From: CAYQNU01 sp964419055
GTDB lineage: Bacteria > Bacteroidota > Bacteroidia > Flavobacteriales_D > Parvicellaceae
Direction: 5' to 3'
Length of the DNA stretch: 33,909 bases
Assembly: GCA_964419055.1 (NCBI GenBank)
Contig: CAYQNU010000027.1
Span: 1 to 33,909 of the forward strand
In this document: one piece after another, positions 8,057 to 17,029 of the stretch
How positions within the stretch are numbered: the stretch's first letter is position 1
Layout: every line of letters starts with the position of its first letter
Position numbers and translations under genes: made by a program
Notes under the pieces: model-generated
The model's input: only the letters and a program-made list of their open reading frames with translations
Database searches by the model: none
What the model was told of the DNA's origin: nothing

Positions 8057-9034
8057 ATGAAAACGTATAGATTACTTATAATTGCAATAATATTGGGTGC
8101 AGGATTATCCAATTTAGTAGCTCAGAATTTAAAACTTTCAATTGATAAAACTTCTTTGAAATATGGTTTTATAAATGATTTAGGAGAAACAGTTATCCCA
8201 TTTGTTTATGAAAAAGCATTTAATTTTAACGAAAAAGGATTTACTCTAGTAAAGAAAGATGGTAAAACGATGATAATTAATTCTTTAAATCAAATTATGT
8301 TTTCTGATTTGAAATATGATTCTTTTGCTGTAAAAGATTCATTAGGCGCTAACAATCCCTTATGGAGAAGTAGATTAGTTGGTCCATTTGGGAAAGATAA
8401 ATTTTTATTACAATCTAATTTATTTAGTAACACCCCAACTTATTGTATAATTAATGAAAATGGCATATTGGAAGGAAAATGGGAACCCGGCATTTTACAA
8501 TATTATGATGAGGAAAAATTATACAATGTTCGTATTGTGAAGTTGGACTTCGGTACTTTGAAAGTAGAAATTAATGAGCATATTATGAATTTAAATGGGG
8601 AAAAAATTGGTAAATCATACCCTTATATTCGTCCAGCCGGTGAAAATAGATTTATTGTTTCCGAAGACGGAATTTGGTCTGTAGAAGATGAAAAAGAATC
8701 TGTCAAATTAACAAAAAAATTCCACCATAGTGTTAATTCACAGTATAATTATTTTGCTTTTGTTTTTAAAGGAACCTATAGTTTGATGGATGCTAATTTT
8801 AAAAAAATTATTGAACATAAAACACATTTAGTCTTCAAAGGTAAAAATTCAAAAGATATTTTAACGTATTACTCAAGTAATATAGAATATCCAATTAATC
8901 ATATTATTTTCGAATTAAGCAAAGAAAATAAATCAGTTAGTTCTATTTATGTGAAAATGATTTATAGTGTAACGAGTCAAAACAATCTTACCATTTTTGA
9001 TAAAGACGGTGTTGTAATTCAAGAAATTAAATAG
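8057..9034 (+). CDS. exported WG-repeat-like protein
   Basis: A 325-residue protein with signal peptide 1-23 (cleavage after NLVAQ). The first mature section, LKYGFINDLGETVIPFVYEK followed by GFTLVKKDGKTMIINSLNQI, is a recognisable WG-type pair. Later sections keep the rhythm weakly (KLFNV-like strands, VSEDGIWSVEDEKES, LMDANFKKIIEHK). WG repeats are structural and the binding partner is unknown. It follows the repeat protein by 7 bases and is the last gene of the + strand run, ending just before a strong terminator. Similar WG material lies at 40..249 and 3322..4734. Confidence 0.75.
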   Translation: MKTYRLLIIAIILGAGLSNLVAQNLKLSIDKTSLKYGFINDLGETVIPFVYEKAFNFNEKGFTLVKKDGKTMIINSLNQIMFSDLKYDSFAVKDSLGANNPLWRSRLVGPFGKDKFLLQSNLFSNTPTYCIINENGILEGKWEPGILQYYDEEKLYNVRIVKLDFGTLKVEINEHIMNLNGEKIGKSYPYIRPAGENRFIVSEDGIWSVEDEKESVKLTKKFHHSVNSQYNYFAFVFKGTYSLMDANFKKIIEHKTHLVFKGKNSKDILTYYSSNIEYPINHIIFELSKENKSVSSIYVKMIYSVTSQNNLTIFDKDGVVIQEIK

Positions 9035-9041
9035 TGTGGCG

Positions 9042-9078
9042 ATAAAAAAGGCTGATAATTTTTATCAGCCTTTTTTAT
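9042..9078. terminator. bidirectional rho-independent terminator
   Basis: A perfect 17-bp stem (9042..9058 with 9062..9078) and a 3-base loop. The core is GGCTGATAA/TTATCAGCC flanked by A-runs on the left and T-runs on the right, so a U-tract follows the stem on either strand. It sits 7 bases after the + strand WG gene and 4 bases before the stop of the - strand M1 peptidase gene, so it serves both converging transcripts. Confidence 0.93.
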
Positions 9079-9082
9079 TATT

Positions 9083-11389
9083 TTATTTCGTTTTCTGCAT
9101 CGGATTTTGCTTCTCGTTTTGTTTTTGTTTGAAGGTTTCAAAGCGCGAGGGTTCAAATCTTCTAGGGAAGTGATTGTTGTAGGTATCCACATCCGCAGTT
9201 TCTCTAAAAGGATCAAGTGTTACCGTTTTGAGTTCTTTAGTAAAACTAAACACTTTGGTTACGGTATTACTATTTGTTTTCCAAATTTCGGCAGGAATGC
9301 GAATCAATTCTTTTGTCCCATCTTGAAATTCAAAATTCAAAATCACAGGCATTACCAATCCTCCAACATTACTTAAATTGATCTCGTAATAATTTTTATT
9401 AGCTTCCAAAACCGCTTTTTCTTCTGGTTTGAGAGCAGCCATGAACTTATCATAGTCTGCTTTATCAGCCGGTGTAATTTTAAAAGGCTCGTAAGTGTTG
9501 TAAAAATCCAAAAGGGATTTATCTTCCTCAATGTAACTTACCGGAATGTCTGTTTTATTGCGTTGTGTTGAAACATCATTGTTGTAAATTTCGTCTTTTT
9601 CAGCTTTTTTAACAGGCTTTTGATCATAATCCGTTTTGGTACTTAATTTATACCATTTCACATCATCAATAGTGATATCCACGTGGTCGGTAGTGTAGAA
9701 CCAACCTCTCCAAAACCAATCTAAATCAACTGCACTGGCATCTTCCATGGTTCTAAAGAAATCTTCTGGTGAAGGGTGTTTAAACATCCAGCGTTGTGCG
9801 TAGGTTTTAAAAGCAAAATCAAATAATTCTCTTCCCATTACTGTCTCACGCAAAATGTTAAGTGCGGTTGCAGGTTTTCCATAAGCGTTGTTTCCCAATT
9901 GCCAAACCGATTCACTATTCGTCATAATAGGCGAAATATAGTTTTTGTCGCCTTTCATGTAATCCACTATTTTATAAGCTGGACCTCTGCTGCTGGGGTA
10001 ATCTCTATCCCATTCTTTTTCGGCTAAGTACTGCAAGAACGTGTTCAAACCTTCATCCATCCACGTCCACTGACGTTCATCTGAATTAATAATCATAGGG
10101 AAATAGTTGTGTCCAACTTCGTGAATGATTACCGAAATCATCCCATATTTAGTTCTTTCAGAATAGGTGCCATCTTCCTCTGGGCGACCACCATTAAAAC
10201 AAATCATGGGATATTCCATTCCCATATTTTTAGTGTGAACACTTATTGCTACTGGATAAGGGTAATCAAAAGTGTGTTTTGAATACGTTCTCAAGGTTTG
10301 TACTACAGCTTTCGTACTGTATTGCTCCCAAAGTGGATTCCCTTCTTTTGGGTAAAAGGACATAGCTAATACCTCAGATTTTTCTTGTTTAACAATCATC
10401 GCATCCCACATAAATTTGCGGCTTGAAGCAAAAGCAAAATCTCTAACGTTTTTAGCCTTAAAATGCCAGGTCTTTAATACTTTGGTGCGCTGTTTTTCGT
10501 TTTTTTCAGCTTCTTGAGGTGTAATGATAAAAACAGGTTGTTTGTCTGATTTTTTAGCTTGTTCCAATCGTTTTAATTGATCTCCCGAAAGAATTTCATT
10601 TGCATTTACTAATTCGCCTGTAGCAGCTACCACATGTTCAGCTGGAACAGTAATTTTTACATCGTAATCACCAAAGGGCAACGTAAATTCTCCCGCTCCC
10701 AAAAATTGTTTGTTTTGCCATCCTTCCACATCATTATATACACACATTCTTGGAAAATATTGAGCAATGGTGTACAAGTTATTATCATCTTTTTCAAAAT
10801 GCTCATATCCTGAACGACCGCCTACTTCATCTCTATTGTTGACGTTATACCACCATTCAATGTTAAATTTCACGCTTCCTTTTGACGCTAAAGAAGTGGG
10901 TAAATCAATACGCATCATTGTATTGTTAACAGTATATTTTAAGGGCTTCCCTGAAGCGTCTGTAACTTTCATTAGCTTGAATCCACCGTCATATTTGTTT
11001 TCCATTCTAACTAAAGAATTCAAACTTTGACCTTTCATGTCACCCGTACGCGTATTTTTGAAAGCATTATCTTGTGCATACAAGTTTTGATCTAACTGTA
11101 ACCATAAATACTCTAATGCATCAGGAGAAGCATTATAATATGTAATGGTTTCTTTACCTGTCAACTTTTGAGTGTTGTCATCCAATGTAATTTCCATTAC
11201 ATAATCGGCTCTATTTTGGTAATACTGATGACCAGGAGCCCCAGAGGCAGTGCGGTAAACATTCGGAGTGGCAAACTCATCTTTTAATTGTTTGAATTTA
11301 TCTACCCAAACGTTGTCGTTTTGTGAATAAATTGCAGATGAAATGCCTGCGAATAGTAATAAAAATAGAGAAAGAACTTGTTTTTTCAT
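9083..11389 (-). CDS. exported M1-family zinc metallopeptidase
   Basis: A 768-residue protein with signal peptide 1-22 (MKKQVLSLFLLLFAGISSAIYSQ). M1 aminopeptidases remove N-terminal residues from peptides using one zinc. The zinc site is complete: HEVGH at 423-427 and, 18 residues later, Glu446 in WMDEGLN (HExxH-x18-E). The exopeptidase GxMEN-type motif appears as GMEYP at 390-394, so the usual Asn is Pro here. Residues about 60-270 form the N-terminal beta-domain expected for M1. It probably acts in the periplasm or at the cell surface on imported peptides. Its start lies 5 bases after the small exported gene upstream, so the two form an operon. Confidence 0.93.
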   Translation of the reverse strand: MKKQVLSLFLLLFAGISSAIYSQNDNVWVDKFKQLKDEFATPNVYRTASGAPGHQYYQNRADYVMEITLDDNTQKLTGKETITYYNASPDALEYLWLQLDQNLYAQDNAFKNTRTGDMKGQSLNSLVRMENKYDGGFKLMKVTDASGKPLKYTVNNTMMRIDLPTSLASKGSVKFNIEWWYNVNNRDEVGGRSGYEHFEKDDNNLYTIAQYFPRMCVYNDVEGWQNKQFLGAGEFTLPFGDYDVKITVPAEHVVAATGELVNANEILSGDQLKRLEQAKKSDKQPVFIITPQEAEKNEKQRTKVLKTWHFKAKNVRDFAFASSRKFMWDAMIVKQEKSEVLAMSFYPKEGNPLWEQYSTKAVVQTLRTYSKHTFDYPYPVAISVHTKNMGMEYPMICFNGGRPEEDGTYSERTKYGMISVIIHEVGHNYFPMIINSDERQWTWMDEGLNTFLQYLAEKEWDRDYPSSRGPAYKIVDYMKGDKNYISPIMTNSESVWQLGNNAYGKPATALNILRETVMGRELFDFAFKTYAQRWMFKHPSPEDFFRTMEDASAVDLDWFWRGWFYTTDHVDITIDDVKWYKLSTKTDYDQKPVKKAEKDEIYNNDVSTQRNKTDIPVSYIEEDKSLLDFYNTYEPFKITPADKADYDKFMAALKPEEKAVLEANKNYYEINLSNVGGLVMPVILNFEFQDGTKELIRIPAEIWKTNSNTVTKVFSFTKELKTVTLDPFRETADVDTYNNHFPRRFEPSRFETFKQKQNEKQNPMQKTK

Positions 11390-11394
11390 ACCGT

Positions 11395-11904
11395 TTATTT
11401 AAATGTAAATAACTTTTCTTGTTGATTTTTAGAAAAAGTAAACGACCATTTTTTATCGTTTTTCGTCACGTGAGTTATGTTTTCCTGTGAAGGGAAATAG
11501 TCTAATAATAGCAGATTTTTGATGGTCATGTTGTGCAAGATGTCAGGGCATTTGAACTCAAGAAAAATAAATAAATTTTCGTCCAAGTGCACTTCTTTTC
11601 CAATGTAAGTAGGTTTTATGCTAGCTCCATTCATCCAAACAAGAAATTGAGAATTGACATAATTTTTAATAATATTGTCTGCTTCTTTATGTTCTTTAGC
11701 ACTGGCTAGTTTTAATTCTTGTTTGTATTTTTGATAAATGGCTTTTTCTAAATCGTGAGCTGTTAATTTCACTTCTACTTCAAAAGAATTAGTTTTTGAG
11801 TTGTAAGTTAAAGTAGAAATACTAATGTAAAAATCATGGGCTAAACTCTCACTTGGTATGAGCAGTATTGAAAAAATTAAAAATACATATCGAAATTTAC
11901 CCAC
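11395..11904 (-). CDS. small exported protein, DUF6702-like, GTG start
   Basis: A 169-residue protein. The start is GTG (11904..11902): no in-frame ATG gives a signal peptide, and the GTG start yields one (residues 1-22, ending in ESLA before HDFYISIS). Mature landmarks are AHDFYISISTLTYN, VEVKLTAHDLEKAI and a C-terminal beta-rich section. This resembles the DUF6702 family, which I recall sitting next to M1 peptidase genes in Flavobacteriia; the function is unknown to me. It overlaps nothing and is followed 5 bases later by the peptidase gene, which supports a shared job. The family name is from memory and should be checked by profile search. Confidence 0.7.
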   Translation of the reverse strand: MGKFRYVFLIFSILLIPSESLAHDFYISISTLTYNSKTNSFEVEVKLTAHDLEKAIYQKYKQELKLASAKEHKEADNIIKNYVNSQFLVWMNGASIKPTYIGKEVHLDENLFIFLEFKCPDILHNMTIKNLLLLDYFPSQENITHVTKNDKKWSFTFSKNQQEKLFTFK

Positions 11905-12035
11905 TATTATGCTCGTTTTAAATCCGCTTTTTACGGAAAAGGATTGACTAAATTACTTAATAAATTAGTAAAGTAGACAAGAATAAAACCATTTTAGACG
12001 AATGTCAAAAATGCAGCCACAGGAGTAGCTAGATA

Positions 12036-13196
12036 TCACTCAGATTTTGATTGTTTTAACGATGAAAATAAAATTAACTGTTCAACAAAGTATTTCCATG
12101 AGAATTTTTCTTTAGCTTTGGATACGTTTTGTGAAAAGGAATCCTTTAATTGCTCGTCATAAAAAGTGCAGATACCTTGAGCAATAGCTTTTTCGTTTAC
12201 TTCTACTACAAAACCAACTTTTCCGTTTTCTACTATTTCAGGAAGACCACCTACATTCGTCACAATCATCGGGGTATCAAAATTATAAGCTACTTGAGTT
12301 ATGCCACTTTGTGTAGCTGTTTTGTAGGGTTGCAATACACAATCCGCAACTGCGAAATAATATTTTACCTCTTCTGCTGGAATGTAATGGTCAAATTGGA
12401 GAATGCGTTCTGCAATTCCCAATTCGGCTATAATGGCATCGTATTTCTCTTTTTTGTCGTAATATTCACCCGCAATGATTAAACGAATATTTTTTTCTAT
12501 AACACACGTTTCCGCCATCGCTTTAAGAGCCAAATCCAATCCTTTATAGCCTCTAATTAGTCCAAAAAAGAGTAGATAGGAGCAAGTAGGGTCTAATTTC
12601 AAAAAGTTAATTCCTTCCTCACGGCTCACTTTTTCTCCAAACAAATTATACACAGGGTGTGGAAGCATTATTTTATTGGAATTGTCGGTAAAAGTGGCAA
12701 TATCATCCAAAACAGAATGCGACATCGCTACAAAACCATCTATTTGATTGATAAAGTATTGCGTAAGTTGTTTATCTCCTGTACGTTTTTCGTGGGGAAT
12801 TACATTATCAGTGATGGCAATGACTTTAATGCTTTTTTTGCGTAATTTTTTGGCAATCGTTCCCAACGAAGGTGCCATAAAAGGCATCCAAAATCGTATG
12901 ATTACCAAATCGGGTTGAGTAGACTGAATGTATGAGGCCGTTTTACCCCAACTCAATGGATTAATAGAGCTTATTAACGATTTTATTGTGATTCCTTGTG
13001 GTGCTTTTTCGGTAGTATCGTATTGAGATTTACCCGGAAAAAGTAGGGAAGGGTATTGGTAATAAAAAGAAACTATTTCTACCGAATGTCCTGCTTTTTG
13101 AAGTTCCAAAGCTAATGATTCATTGAAATTAGCAATGCCCCCACGCAAAGGGTAGGCGGGTCCAACCAGAATGATTTTTTTTTTCGAATTACTCAA
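12036..13196 (-). CDS. glycosyltransferase family 4 (GT-B fold)
   Basis: A 386-residue cytoplasmic enzyme with no signal peptide. It transfers a sugar from a nucleotide-sugar donor to a growing glycan; substrate unknown. GT4 features: the N-terminal GPAYPLRGGIANF loop (12-24) for the acceptor side, the linker into the second Rossmann fold at FFGLIRGYKGLD (210-221), IIAGEYY (240-246), and the donor-binding region QPYKTATQSGITQVAYNFDTP (289-309) with GGLPEIV (316-322). It overlaps the upstream GT2 gene by 8 bases (13189..13196), so the two are translationally coupled and probably act on the same polysaccharide or glycolipid. Confidence 0.9.
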   Translation of the reverse strand: MSNSKKKIILVGPAYPLRGGIANFNESLALELQKAGHSVEIVSFYYQYPSLLFPGKSQYDTTEKAPQGITIKSLISSINPLSWGKTASYIQSTQPDLVIIRFWMPFMAPSLGTIAKKLRKKSIKVIAITDNVIPHEKRTGDKQLTQYFINQIDGFVAMSHSVLDDIATFTDNSNKIMLPHPVYNLFGEKVSREEGINFLKLDPTCSYLLFFGLIRGYKGLDLALKAMAETCVIEKNIRLIIAGEYYDKKEKYDAIIAELGIAERILQFDHYIPAEEVKYYFAVADCVLQPYKTATQSGITQVAYNFDTPMIVTNVGGLPEIVENGKVGFVVEVNEKAIAQGICTFYDEQLKDSFSQNVSKAKEKFSWKYFVEQLILFSSLKQSKSE

Positions 13197-14154
13197 CGAT
13201 GTTGGTTTTTTCCTTGATTACATAATGGTTGCGTTGCGGATTATTACGTGCTATCATTTCACCTAAAAATCCAGCAAGAAACATTTGAACTCCCATAATC
13301 ATAGCTACTAAAGCAATATAAAACTCCGCTCTACTAGCCAATAAACGTGAAGTAGTATTGATGAATAATTTGTCGATACCTATCCAAAGGAAAAACAAAA
13401 AACCAATGATAAACATTAATGTGCCTATTGTTCCAAAAAAGTGCATAGGTCGTTTACCAAATTTGCCGATAAAAGTAATGCTAAAAAGATCTAAGAACCC
13501 ATTTATAAAACGTTCTAAACCAAATTTAGTAACACCATATTTTCGTTCTCTGTGTTGAACGGGTTTTTCACCAATTTTACTAAAACCTGCCCATTTTGCT
13601 ATTACAGGTATGTAACGGTGCATTTCACCATATACTTCAATCGTTTTGACTACCTCTTTTTTATAAGCTTTTAGTCCGCAATTAAAATCGTTTAGATAAA
13701 TACCACTCATTTTTCGCGTAGCCCAGTTAAACAATTTTGTGGGAATTGTTTTAGAAAGTGGATCGTATCGTTTCTTTTTCCAACCCGATACTAAATCATA
13801 ACCTTCCTCCATAATCATTTTATAGAGTGACGGAATTTCATCCGGACTGTCTTGTAAATCGGCATCCATAGTGATGATTACGTTACCTAGAGTTTGTTCA
13901 AATCCGACATTCAACGCAGCAGACTTACCGTAATTACGTCTGAATGAAATGCCTTTAATGGCAGGGTTAAGGGCGCTTAATTCCTGAATTTTTTTCCAAG
14001 AGCCGTCTTTACTGCCATCGTCTATAAGTAAGATTTCATATGAATAGGCATGTTCGACACATACTTTTGTTATCCAATCGGTAAGTTCCTGAAGAGATTC
14101 TTCTTCATTAAGCAATGGAATTACTAAAGATATGTCGAGTGCTTCTGTATGCAT
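13189..14154 (-). CDS. GT2 polyprenol-phosphate glycosyltransferase, DPM1/GtrB-like
   Basis: A 321-residue membrane enzyme. The catalytic GT-A domain has LVIPLLNEEESL (10-21), DDGSKDGS (45-52), the DxD motif as DADLQD (97-102) and the family block FRRNYGKSAALNVGFE (71-86). Two C-terminal transmembrane helices lie at about 239-260 and 277-300, as in GtrB and related enzymes that load a sugar onto undecaprenyl or dolichol phosphate. Sugar specificity is not readable. It has its own -7 promoter element 15 bases upstream of the start, and it overlaps the GT4 gene downstream by 8 bases. Confidence 0.9.
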   Translation of the reverse strand: MHTEALDISLVIPLLNEEESLQELTDWITKVCVEHAYSYEILLIDDGSKDGSWKKIQELSALNPAIKGISFRRNYGKSAALNVGFEQTLGNVIITMDADLQDSPDEIPSLYKMIMEEGYDLVSGWKKKRYDPLSKTIPTKLFNWATRKMSGIYLNDFNCGLKAYKKEVVKTIEVYGEMHRYIPVIAKWAGFSKIGEKPVQHRERKYGVTKFGLERFINGFLDLFSITFIGKFGKRPMHFFGTIGTLMFIIGFLFFLWIGIDKLFINTTSRLLASRAEFYIALVAMIMGVQMFLAGFLGEMIARNNPQRNHYVIKEKTNIVE

Positions 14155-14168
14155 AGTAATAATTTGGG

Positions 14169-14176
14169 CAAAGGTA
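14169..14176 (-). promoter_or_regulatory. -7 promoter element for the glycosyltransferase pair
   Basis: Read on the - strand, TACCTTTG matches TAnnTTTG exactly and is followed after 14 bases by the GT2 start codon. I see no TTTG at the -33 spacing. It separates the glycosyltransferase pair from the WbqC-like gene 26 bases upstream on the same strand. Confidence 0.45.
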
Positions 14177-14202
14177 TAAAAATTATGAGTTGAAAAGATG
14201 TC

Positions 14203-14805
14203 TTACAGAAAATCCTTACTTCGAGGACCCTCACTACACAACAAGTCAAAAATGGATAGATTTGGCACAAAACCCGTTTTATCTTCAAATACTTGTATGT
14301 ATGGTGTTTCTGGAAAAGGCTTGTTTTGAGCGTTTTGCGGACGACTTAATTTTCTTAAATCCACAAATCCTTCTATTTCTTTATGATATTCTGAAGTGTA
14401 TTTATAAGGGGTTGTAATGTTCAATAATGTAATTAGTTTTTCAAAAATGGCTTGATTTAATTCTACTAAACTCTTATAATTACTAGTATAAAAGGGTTCA
14501 AAATTATGCTCGTAAAATTCAAAATAAGGGGAAGATCGATAAGCAGATTCAAGAGAGCGCCAATGTAAATGATCCCAATTATGAGCATATTCTATGTTCA
14601 CATTTTTTGTTGGCATACGAATTCCTCTTCTGAGTAATGGAACAACGAGATTCAAAGGGCCATTTGCACCCAAAATGGTAGTTCTGTTTCTAAAGGATTG
14701 CTTTTCATAATGGTCATTAATTTCAATCAATACTTCATCCGCCCTATTAATGTGCGTGAAATATTCGATATTACCAAAGTATTGTGTGCCAACTATAATT
14801 TTCAT
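14203..14805 (-). CDS. WbqC-like family protein
   Basis: A 200-residue cytoplasmic protein matching the WbqC-like family. Landmarks are GTQYFGNIEYFTHI (6-19), NHYEKQSFRNRTTI-type core (31-44), GPLNLVVPLLRRG (49-61), NVNIEYAHNWDHLHWRSLES (68-87) and YRSSPYFEFYEHNFEPFY (89-106). WbqC proteins are named from O-antigen clusters, but their reaction is unproven. In many Flavobacteriia a wbqC-like gene follows the signal peptidase gene, which is the order here: lepB lies 152 bases upstream on the same strand. The intervening DNA holds a palindromic repeat, so transcription may or may not be continuous. Confidence 0.85.
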   Translation of the reverse strand: MKIIVGTQYFGNIEYFTHINRADEVLIEINDHYEKQSFRNRTTILGANGPLNLVVPLLRRGIRMPTKNVNIEYAHNWDHLHWRSLESAYRSSPYFEFYEHNFEPFYTSNYKSLVELNQAIFEKLITLLNITTPYKYTSEYHKEIEGFVDLRKLSRPQNAQNKPFPETPYIQVFEDKTGFVPNLSIFDLLCSEGPRSKDFL

Positions 14806-14846
14806 ATTTTCTTTTTGAATCTAGATGTTAAATTAGACCATCGCTT

Positions 14847-14956
14847 ATTCGACCACTTCGACAAGCTCAGTGTCCGAATGGACGAACGACTTTTGGTTTT
14901 CGATTTAAACAAACGAATTTGTCTTTCATCTTCTAGTCTTGAATCTTCAAGTCTAA
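14847..14956. repeat. REP-like palindrome and low-complexity spacer
   Basis: An imperfect 33-base palindrome at 14847..14879 pairs ATTCG with CGAAT and CACT with AGTG about a shared centre, with TCGACAAGCTC in the loop. The stretch GACAAGCTCAGTG is of a type I have often seen between genes in Bacteroidota assemblies. It is followed by a low-complexity tract of GTCTT/AAGTCT-type units at 14921..14956 that runs to the end of lepB. The same AAGTC flavour appears at 33641..33667. Confidence 0.55.
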
Positions 14957-14957
14957 A

Positions 14958-16784
14958 TTATTCAACAAAAGAAAACACTCTATCCCATCTCAAGCCTCCA
15001 CTAAACCATCCTTTTTCAGGGTGTTTAGACATCCACACAAAAGAAGCTGTACCTACTATGTGGTCTTCTCCAACAAATCCCCAATAACGGCTATCCACTG
15101 AACCATGACGATTGTCACCCATCATCCAATAATAATTTTGTTTAAAGGTATAATGGGTCGCCTTTTCTCCATTGATTAGGATACCGTTTTTGGTAACTTC
15201 AACTGTATTGCCCTCATAAGCGGTAATTGCTCTACCGTATAAAATCCAATTCTCTGGAGTTAATTCAATTTTCCAACCTTTTTCAGGAATGTGCAAGGGC
15301 CCAAAGTTATCTCTCGACCAATTATAGGTGTAATGATTTGGGAAAATGGGTACATATCTACCATCTTTGTTCAAATAATCATAGCCTTTTGGCTGAATAT
15401 CACAAACAACACTATCGTAGATTTTAGCATTTTTCAAGGTTTCTGCGACCTGTTTGGTGCACGTAATTACCGTCAAATTAGTTTGTACGACTAATGAATC
15501 TCTTAATACAGAAATAGGGCCTACTGGGTGTACATCTTGAAAATAAATATCATAATTTTCATCGAAATAAGCTGCTCCCGGTTGGGTACTATTGCTGTAA
15601 AGGTAGTAGTTAAATTGCGCTTCTGGAGGTGTAGGTTGAAGTGCTCCATTTATGAAAATTTCACCATTTTTAATTTCAAGTGTATCACCCCCTTGAGCTA
15701 CACATCGTTTAATGTAGTTTTCTTTTTTATCTAAAGTTAACGTTTGAATTCCTTTTGTTTCAGAAATTTGAGTACCAAACCCGTTGCTAAATAAACCGCC
15801 TCCCGAAATCAAATGAGCTCTCTTTTCAACCATTTTTTTATCGGCATAAATTTTGGCAAATTCTTCATTGGTAGCTACTCCACCTTTTTTCTGTTTTTCT
15901 TGTAAATAAGGTAAAACGGCTTCATCCCTCAAAATTTGATAATAATCGTGAGCCACAATCACATCATTCAATAAAACACTATCGCCCACTGGCCAATTGA
16001 ACACCATAATTTCACCTCTTTTCATTTCGCCATAACCTGGTAATCTGTAGTAATCCATCTCAAATAGTTCTACATATGATTTGGTAAAAGAACCCGGTAA
16101 TCGATTATGCACAAATGGTAAGGAAATCGGGGTCATAGGAGAACGAGCACCATATTTCCATTTATTTACAAAAAGGTAATCACCGATTCTCATGGTTTTT
16201 TCCATCGAACCAGTAGGGATGGTAAAGGCTTCAAAGGCAAAAGTTCTGATTATGGTGGCAGCTACTATGGCAAAACCCAAGGCATTGGTCCATTCAAAAG
16301 CTAAGGTCTTTTTTCCCAATTTGGGTTTAGGTGAAATAAATGATAATAAGGCCACTAAAACATTCCCTATACCTAAACTTATGAAAAACAACGAAATTTG
16401 ATCGTGCAACGAACGTTTTTTAACATCGGTTTCATTTTCCCAATTGGTAGGTTCTGCAATTTGATTTTCAGCTTTAAAGGCTAAAAATGGAATGTAATAC
16501 CAAGGAAAAAGTACGCTTAAAATAGTGTTTTTAGCATCGTATTTTCCAAATAACCTACCTGTTTCAACATTTAGTGCAATGGCAATTATAAACTGAACAA
16601 ACGGTATGATGAAAAAGAAAATCCACCACCAAGGTTTTTTTAAAATTTTAAGCCAAACTAGGATGTTGTATACGGGAACATAACCCGCCCAAGTGTCCGT
16701 TCTACCTGCTTTTTGAAATATTTTGGGAAGTGAAATGAAATACAAAAGTATCATTATGAATACCAGAATCAAAGGAATGCTCAT
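14958..16784 (-). CDS. lepB: signal peptidase I with extra N-terminal membrane domain
   Basis: A 608-residue inner-membrane serine protease (S26) that removes signal peptides from exported proteins. The catalytic Ser193 lies in FTIPTGSMEKTMRIGDYLFVN (188-207, just after a transmembrane helix) and the general-base Lys359 in NYIKRCVAQGGDTLEI. The C-terminal block MGDNRHGSVDSRYWGFVGED (555-574) is the conserved box E. Before the protease there are several transmembrane helices (about 3-20, 36-70, 88-104, 130-150) in a separate domain. It is about twice the length of a typical E. coli-size enzyme, partly through insertions near 270-355 and 385-510; long forms are common in Bacteroidota. The many exported proteins in this window would be its substrates. 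Confidence 0.95.
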   Translation of the reverse strand: MSIPLILVFIMILLYFISLPKIFQKAGRTDTWAGYVPVYNILVWLKILKKPWWWIFFFIIPFVQFIIAIALNVETGRLFGKYDAKNTILSVLFPWYYIPFLAFKAENQIAEPTNWENETDVKKRSLHDQISLFFISLGIGNVLVALLSFISPKPKLGKKTLAFEWTNALGFAIVAATIIRTFAFEAFTIPTGSMEKTMRIGDYLFVNKWKYGARSPMTPISLPFVHNRLPGSFTKSYVELFEMDYYRLPGYGEMKRGEIMVFNWPVGDSVLLNDVIVAHDYYQILRDEAVLPYLQEKQKKGGVATNEEFAKIYADKKMVEKRAHLISGGGLFSNGFGTQISETKGIQTLTLDKKENYIKRCVAQGGDTLEIKNGEIFINGALQPTPPEAQFNYYLYSNSTQPGAAYFDENYDIYFQDVHPVGPISVLRDSLVVQTNLTVITCTKQVAETLKNAKIYDSVVCDIQPKGYDYLNKDGRYVPIFPNHYTYNWSRDNFGPLHIPEKGWKIELTPENWILYGRAITAYEGNTVEVTKNGILINGEKATHYTFKQNYYWMMGDNRHGSVDSRYWGFVGEDHIVGTASFVWMSKHPEKGWFSGGLRWDRVFSFVE

Positions 16785-16819
16785 TTTCGCAAAGGTTTTA
16801 TTAGGTAATATCTAAAGTG

Positions 16820-16845
16820 CAAAAATAGTTTTTATTGTTTTCAAA
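16820..16845 (-). promoter_or_regulatory. candidate promoter for lepB
   Basis: On the - strand TTTTG (16842..16846) is followed by TATTTTTG (16820..16827, TAnnTTTG exact), 35 bases before the lepB start at 16784. The spacing between the two elements is only 14 bases, shorter than the usual 18-20, so the -7 element is the stronger half of the claim. Confidence 0.4.
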
Positions 16846-17029
16846 ATCTTAAAATTTCACAATTATAATTAGAGTAAACCATTAAATGGGTTTTAAAATG
16901 GGTTAGGAATGTTCTCTAACTCTTGTTTAAAACATGTATTATATACAAAGTTAATTTTTGATACTAACAAAGGCCCTGTTTTTTTTAACACTGCTAATGG
17001 GTAAATTACAAATTCATTACTTTCGCAAA

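Noticed and set aside
9019..9376. Small open frames on both strands at the end of the M1 peptidase gene (9019..9216 - and 9107..9376 +)
   Set aside because: They lie over the terminator or inside the well-supported peptidase gene, have no signal or domain, and read as basic, low-complexity shadows.
14190..14417. 75-codon + strand frame
   Set aside because: It is antisense to the C-terminal part of the WbqC-like gene, which matches its family along its length.
14698..15087. 129-codon + strand frame across the lepB/WbqC spacer
   Set aside because: It runs through two real genes on the other strand and the repeat spacer, and shows no domain or start signal.
9083..16784. A complete polysaccharide biosynthesis locus
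   Set aside because: Only two glycosyltransferases and a WbqC-like protein are present; no flippase, polymerase or sugar-nucleotide genes are seen.
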